Assembly: GCF_018861065.1 (NCBI RefSeq)
Contig: NZ_JAHKQO010000031.1
Location: 269,097 to 333,096 of the forward strand
DNA length: 64,000 bases
Source of the DNA: Paraglaciecola arctica
GTDB taxonomy: Bacteria; Pseudomonadota; Gammaproteobacteria; Enterobacterales; Alteromonadaceae
Reading direction: 5' to 3'
Shown: positions 59,776 to 64,000 of the stretch, one piece after another
How positions within the stretch are numbered: position 1 is the stretch's first letter
How the letters are laid out: every line of letters begins with the position of its first letter
Translations under genes and position numbers: made by a program
The notes under the pieces: model-generated
What the model was told of the DNA's origin: nothing
The model's input: only the letters and a program-made list of their open reading frames with translations
The model's database searches: none

Positions 59776-62700
59776 TTGAAAAGGCTATTTTTAATGCCAA
59801 GATTTTTGGTTTTTTACTTCACTGTATCATTATTTTCTGCACCTAACGTTTATTCAAGTGATTATCAATCAGTCGCCTCAATATCTGATGGGGTTTTTGA
59901 GTCACCCTCTGAATTTGTCTTTTCATCAAATCAAGAATATATGTATGTTGCAAGTGCAAATGGCATTGTTGTTGTTGAATTGGATGAATCAGGTAACCCA
60001 ACTTCCAATACATCAACCTTTAGTGATTTTGGTGATGGAGAGAGTGCCGCTGGATTTGGAGAGGGACTAGTTTTATCGCCTTCTGGTGAGTTTCTATATT
60101 GGGCAGGTCAAATTAATAACTCAGGTCAATATTTTCATGGACTTGTGGCTTTTTCAGTTGACACCGATACGGGGTTACTCACCCATTATCAAACATTGGG
60201 ATTTGATGCAAGTTCTGGCGTAAATACCGGTAGTTCTGAAACTATTATGGTGTCACCAGATGGCAAGTTTCTTTATTCGCATAATCCCTATGGTGATCCA
60301 GGTTACGGTTTATTTCTTATTTATTCACTTCATGCTGAAACTGGCGCCATGGCGTTTGTAGATCAGTATGATTTAGGAGATGTTGGGGTTAATTATGAGC
60401 ACAATTTTGATCTCTCATTTGATGGAGAGTATTTGATTTATGCTTACTCTGATTATAGTAATAATGGTGCACAAATAGTAGTTCTAGATAGAAATCCAAT
60501 TGCTGGGCTTTTAAGTGAAGTTAGCAGAACTACTTGGGCTGAGGTTTCATCATTATCCGATTTAACAGTTAAATCTTCTAAGTCTGATGGTTCAATTTAT
60601 GTTTATTCTGGGGGAACCTTATCGGTTTTTACCATCGATGAACTGGGCGTTATGACTTGGTTATATAATGAATCAACACCAAATTATGATGCCGTAGCGG
60701 CTATGTCATTAGACGTTAATAATTCAAATGACCAAATTGTTGTAATGGCAAGGGATAGTAATGACAAGCAGTTAATTGATAATTTTAGGCTTAGTGCTAA
60801 CAGTAATCAATTTGAATTCAGCGAGCGAATAGAAAACCTAAATATCCTTTCTTTTCGAATAAGGTTTAATGAATCCCAAGATAATATCGTATGGCTAGGG
60901 CATAGCAACGATAGAGTTTACTATGTCGACAGAAATAATGTTAATTTGGGCAGTATTGTCGAGTATCCCTTTGGTGATTTCGGTTTGGAGAATTTTAGTC
61001 CCCTTTATGTTAATGATAATAGTTTATTAGGCTCGGGGGTAGTTGGTACAGTAATAAATACAATTGATTTGATGAGTAATGCAGGCGAAATTGAAGTTCA
61101 ATCTTCAATGCTAAGTGAATCATATCGTCTCTATAACAATTTTGTCGCAGTCAATTCCGAACTTGCTATTGGTCTATTGGTGCATCCTTTTCCAAGAACG
61201 ACAACAGTGGAGTTCTATCAAAAAAATCCACTGGACGGCAGTTTTTCTATTAGTGATGAATTTATTCTTGGGGATGGCTCTAACAGCTATGATGTTTTTA
61301 AAGCAGAATCTGATCCTTCTGGTTCATATTTAATTTCATTCGAACGTAGTTCTAATACTTCCGGTGTTTTTGGGCTTGTGGTTTATCAGATTGATTCAAC
61401 TAACCATAATTTAGGTGTCATTGATGCCGTACTTTGGAGTGATGTGGACGCTAATTCGTCGTTCCCTAGTTTTTGGTTCACTGGAGCTGTAAAGTTGGTG
61501 TTTTACGAACAATCAAATGCTTTTTCTATGGGAAATAAGTTGTTTCGTTTTAACGGTAGCGAGATTACATTTTTAGGCGATATGAGCTCCCCAGCCGATA
61601 CAGACCTATTTGTGGCTGATGACGGAGTGACGGCTTTCAGTGTAGAAAGTGATGGAACAACATCGACTATAAATAGCTATTCCATTGATTTATCTGCTAC
61701 AGAAGCGAATACCTTTTTAACAGAAGCAGGGACGTTAAATGGCGTTAATGGTTCAATCACGCCACTTTTTGCATCCAATGGCCAAATGGCTTATGTAACA
61801 GATTCATCCCAAGGTCAATTAGCGATTGGAGAAATAAAGTACAATGCAAACTTAGATTTATTTGCGCCTGTCATCGCCAACGTCATTCCACTTAATACAA
61901 TTACTCCTGACGGTGTTGCCGTTAAAGCGTATCAAGCCGACGATAATGCCAATGTATTCTGGTTGTTGTTGCAAGGCGGCCAATACGAAACAATTAAATT
62001 ATCCCGCACATTCCCGCCAACCCAACTTTTTAGTTTTAATTATACTTTTGATGCGTCTGAAAGAGGTACACAAGGGCATGTAATGAGTGGTGTTTTTGAA
62101 GGGATACTTCAGGAAGATAACGATACGATTGTGATAGAAAGCTTTGTCGCAGGTAGCCTAGCGGGATTCGATTACCTTACATCGGGTTCAGTGGGCATGC
62201 GTGCTGCAGATCCATCCGCTAAGCCTCAGATGAGTTTATCAGGGGATACAGTAGACTTTTGGATTTGCCCACAAGGTTTTAGTGCAGTTGGCGACAATGG
62301 TAATGGTGATTGCTCCTTTGGCTCTGAAGGAGGTTTTTTAATTTCACCTTATGTAAATACTAATACAGGTGATTGCATTGCAGAAAGCTCCCCCGGAATT
62401 TGTGAACTTTGGGCTTGGGCGGGTATTCCTGAGTTAGGTGATGATTACCGTGATGGCGATATTCCTTATAATAAAGCCAATTGGTCGGCGGTATTGTTAG
62501 GGGATGCCATTGATAGCGACGGGGATTCTATTTTTGACTTATTGGACTTTGATGACGACAACGACAACATTGATGATGTTGATGATGCCTTCCCGTTAAT
62601 AGCGATTGGCAATTTATTAGATTCTGATAATGATGGCGCACCGAATGAATGTGACTCAGATTGTTTAGCACTGGGTATGACTGCTGATAATGACGATGAC

Positions 62701-63075
62701 AATGACGGTATTGCCGATGTTGATGACCCATTTCCATTAAATTCAAACTCAGTACCTCCCCCTCCGGTCATTAGTTCATTGAATGCTGAGGACGGCGCTT
62801 TAATGGTTCGATTCTCACCAAACGGTGACGGTGGCTCAAGCATTCTAGATTACACAGTAACCTGTGGAGACACGAGTGTCACCAGCACGCAATCACCGAT
62901 TCGAATCGAAGAGCTCGAGAATGACGTTAGTTATAGCTGTACAGTAAAGGCACGTAACATTTTGGGTAGCAGTTTAGCGTCAGACATTGTCATAGGTACG
63001 CCAGAAGGAATAATCAGAAGCGGATTGAATATCCCACTTCTAAAAGTAATTATAGACGCTCAGTCAGCGACTTAA
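59776..63075 (+). CDS. Secreted beta-propeller / thrombospondin-3 / Fn3 protein
   Basis: A 1099-residue exported protein. TTG start with AAGGA 8 bases upstream; signal peptide about 1-27 ending at VYSS. Residues about 30-420 have propeller-type blades with SPDGKFLYSHN and SFDGEYLIYAYS strands (lactonase/YVTN-like). Residues about 913-990 are Asp-rich thrombospondin type 3 repeats (DSDGDSIFDLLDFDDD, DSDNDGAPNEC, DNDDDNDGIADVDDPFP) expected to bind Ca2+. Residues about 995-1075 form a fibronectin type III domain. No C-terminal sorting signal is evident. Role in adhesion or polysaccharide contact is inferred. Confidence 0.82.
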   Translation: MKRLFLMPRFLVFYFTVSLFSAPNVYSSDYQSVASISDGVFESPSEFVFSSNQEYMYVASANGIVVVELDESGNPTSNTSTFSDFGDGESAAGFGEGLVLSPSGEFLYWAGQINNSGQYFHGLVAFSVDTDTGLLTHYQTLGFDASSGVNTGSSETIMVSPDGKFLYSHNPYGDPGYGLFLIYSLHAETGAMAFVDQYDLGDVGVNYEHNFDLSFDGEYLIYAYSDYSNNGAQIVVLDRNPIAGLLSEVSRTTWAEVSSLSDLTVKSSKSDGSIYVYSGGTLSVFTIDELGVMTWLYNESTPNYDAVAAMSLDVNNSNDQIVVMARDSNDKQLIDNFRLSANSNQFEFSERIENLNILSFRIRFNESQDNIVWLGHSNDRVYYVDRNNVNLGSIVEYPFGDFGLENFSPLYVNDNSLLGSGVVGTVINTIDLMSNAGEIEVQSSMLSESYRLYNNFVAVNSELAIGLLVHPFPRTTTVEFYQKNPLDGSFSISDEFILGDGSNSYDVFKAESDPSGSYLISFERSSNTSGVFGLVVYQIDSTNHNLGVIDAVLWSDVDANSSFPSFWFTGAVKLVFYEQSNAFSMGNKLFRFNGSEITFLGDMSSPADTDLFVADDGVTAFSVESDGTTSTINSYSIDLSATEANTFLTEAGTLNGVNGSITPLFASNGQMAYVTDSSQGQLAIGEIKYNANLDLFAPVIANVIPLNTITPDGVAVKAYQADDNANVFWLLLQGGQYETIKLSRTFPPTQLFSFNYTFDASERGTQGHVMSGVFEGILQEDNDTIVIESFVAGSLAGFDYLTSGSVGMRAADPSAKPQMSLSGDTVDFWICPQGFSAVGDNGNGDCSFGSEGGFLISPYVNTNTGDCIAESSPGICELWAWAGIPELGDDYRDGDIPYNKANWSAVLLGDAIDSDGDSIFDLLDFDDDNDNIDDVDDAFPLIAIGNLLDSDNDGAPNECDSDCLALGMTADNDDDNDGIADVDDPFPLNSNSVPPPPVISSLNAEDGALMVRFSPNGDGGSSILDYTVTCGDTSVTSTQSPIRIEELENDVSYSCTVKARNILGSSLASDIVIGTPEGIIRSGLNIPLLKVIIDAQSAT

Positions 63076-63124
63076 TAAGTGAATTAAGAGCGCTACTTTA
63101 TAATTTTTTTAACAAGGAAATAGA

Positions 63125-63505
63125 ATGATGAAGAAACATAATCTGCTTACATTGAAACAAGTTTGGCTATTGCCATTAATGTTGTTGGGTTTAACGGCAT
63201 TTGATGCTCAGTCGGATACAGGAAAAGTGACGACGACTGTCAGTCAGTTTTTAATAACGGATGGTAATTATGGTAATTGTATGGCTAAGCTAGATGTTAG
63301 CCCGCGTTCTGAATTGCCACAATGCGGAAATCACTGGGTGAGTTTCAGTTGTGACGGCACCTATCAAAGTAAAGACATAGCGTATCGCATGTTGGACACG
63401 ACACAGATGGCTGCGGTTTTGGATAAAGAAGTGACTATTCATCTAGATGACAGTCGCAGGCACAATAGTTTCTGTTTAGCGACTCGCGTTGACTTTATCC
63501 CATAG
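63125..63505 (+). CDS. Small secreted protein with four cysteines
   Basis: A 126-residue protein with a signal peptide (about 1-30) and four cysteines in the mature part (52, 67, 76, 117), likely two disulfides. The NHWVSFSCDGTYQSKDIAYRMLDTTQMAAVLDK and DDSRRHNSFCLATRVD patterns suggest a conserved small extracellular domain, but I do not recognise a named family. It starts 49 bases after the propeller gene, in the same operon. Confidence 0.6.
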   Translation: MMKKHNLLTLKQVWLLPLMLLGLTAFDAQSDTGKVTTTVSQFLITDGNYGNCMAKLDVSPRSELPQCGNHWVSFSCDGTYQSKDIAYRMLDTTQMAAVLDKEVTIHLDDSRRHNSFCLATRVDFIP

Positions 63506-63523
63506 TCAACGGAAAGTGGTATT

Positions 63524-64000
63524 GTGAAAAGTCTAATAGTCGTTGCGGTTACAGTGTTTTTCATCCTGTTAAGTATTCAGTGGCCATCATTAGATGACAA
63601 TCCCCCTGAGTTGGAGGTGGCATTTGTTGATGATTTATCTTTGGAAGTAGTGCCCTTTATTGACGATAAGTCTTCAGAGGTATTAACTATACCTTCTGAA
63701 GACTCGGTGCCACAGCAGGTGGAGTTAGCGCAAATTAGTGAGGCGGAGTCAATCCAAGATGTAGGACCGACCTTGGATCCAGACAGTTTTGTAGAAAGCT
63801 CATCTGAGGGTGAGCCAACTAATGTTGGTGAATTTCTCGATCCAGATACTCATATAGCCCCCTCACCGAATAGTGAGCCTCGTGATGTGGGTGAACCTTT
63901 AGATCCAGATAAAGTTTTTGCAGAGCAACAGGCATATAGAGAAAGTAAAAACATTGGACCGATACTAGATGTTGATGAAGTCTATATGGTCGACGATGAG
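63524..64000 (+). CDS. Membrane-anchored or secreted repeat protein, truncated by window edge
   Basis: Open reading frame from GTG (GGAAAG 7 bases upstream) to the window end, at least 159 residues. An N-terminal hydrophobic segment (about 3-18) is followed by an acidic Glu/Asp/Ser/Pro-rich chain carrying a regular [DN][VI]G-x-x-LDPD motif four times (nucleotide starts 63758, 63821, 63884, 63950). It starts 18 bases after the small cysteine protein, the third gene of a secreted-protein operon. The C-terminal part is not available, so the function is open. Confidence 0.6.
   Translation, partial: MKSLIVVAVTVFFILLSIQWPSLDDNPPELEVAFVDDLSLEVVPFIDDKSSEVLTIPSEDSVPQQVELAQISEAESIQDVGPTLDPDSFVESSSEGEPTNVGEFLDPDTHIAPSPNSEPRDVGEPLDPDKVFAEQQAYRESKNIGPILDVDEVYMVDDE
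63758..63979 (+). repeat. Tandem VG-x-LDPD protein repeat
   Basis: Units begin at 63758, 63821, 63884 and 63950, a period of 63, 63 and 66 bases (21, 21 and 22 codons). Cores read DVGPTLDPD, NVGEFLDPD, DVGEPLDPD and NIGPILDVD; the DNA between cores has diverged, so the repeat is kept at protein level. Confidence 0.7.

Noticed and set aside
62466..62843. Minus-strand frames opposite the Asp-rich repeats
   Set aside because: Ser/His-rich translation is the mirror of Asp codons in the thrombospondin-3 region.

Overview
The window comes from a marine gammaproteobacterium of the Alteromonadales, most likely Alteromonadaceae (Paraglaciecola/Glaciecola-like). This placement rests on protein sequences and gene neighbourhoods (leuABCD, pyrG-eno, mutS/pncC/recA, a FliK-like/FlhB-like pair beside ccmABCDEFGHI), on moderate-to-low GC, and on an ATACCAAT-type palindromic repeat of a kind I associate with this order. 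It is inference from gene content, not a database match. I see no rRNA or tRNA gene, CRISPR array or complete mobile element.

Layout. 0-4.7 kb: a periplasmic solute-binding-like protein, then a two-gene sugar operon (GPH-type symporter plus GH94 disaccharide phosphorylase) behind a LacI-type operator. 4.7-7.8 kb: a small membrane protein, a Kef-like K+/H+ antiporter and a zinc-ribbon protein. 8-11.4 kb: a signalling-looking block of ECF sigma factor, membrane protein, membrane-anchored LytTR regulator, CPBP protease and small coiled-coil membrane protein. 11.5-16.5 kb: leuABCD on the minus strand, led by a Leu-rich leader peptide with attenuator and antiterminator. 16.7-22 kb: a Sel1-repeat protein and two lipoproteins, one of 1142 residues. 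22.5-30.1 kb: pyrG-eno, a MAPEG protein, mutS and pncC. 30.1-31.3 kb: recA under a LexA box. 31.4-35.5 kb: a soluble zinc-binding chemoreceptor and a FlhB-like/FliK-like pair. 35.8-43.6 kb: the complete cytochrome c maturation operon, read through into mlaA. 43.7-46.6 kb: galE, a small membrane protein and a POT peptide transporter.

47.3-58.9 kb is a Wzx/Wzy-type exopolysaccharide locus: outer-membrane SLBB exporter, Wzz, flippase, sulfotransferase-like protein, two GT2 enzymes, EpsG/Wzy polymerase, GT4 and a pyruvyl transferase. Its distal part is visibly more AT-rich than the flanks and ends at a truncated IS481-like transposase, suggesting transfer. The initiating sugar-phosphate transferase and the tyrosine kinase are not in the window. 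59.7-64 kb is an operon of secreted proteins behind a near-consensus promoter: a beta-propeller/thrombospondin-3/Fn3 protein, a small cysteine-containing protein, and a protein with a periodic VG-x-LDPD repeat that runs off the window edge.

The best-supported regulatory find is the leu attenuator, where the peptide, terminator and competing antiterminator can all be read directly. The most plausible undescribed systems are the sigma/LytTR/CPBP block and the secreted repeat-protein operon.
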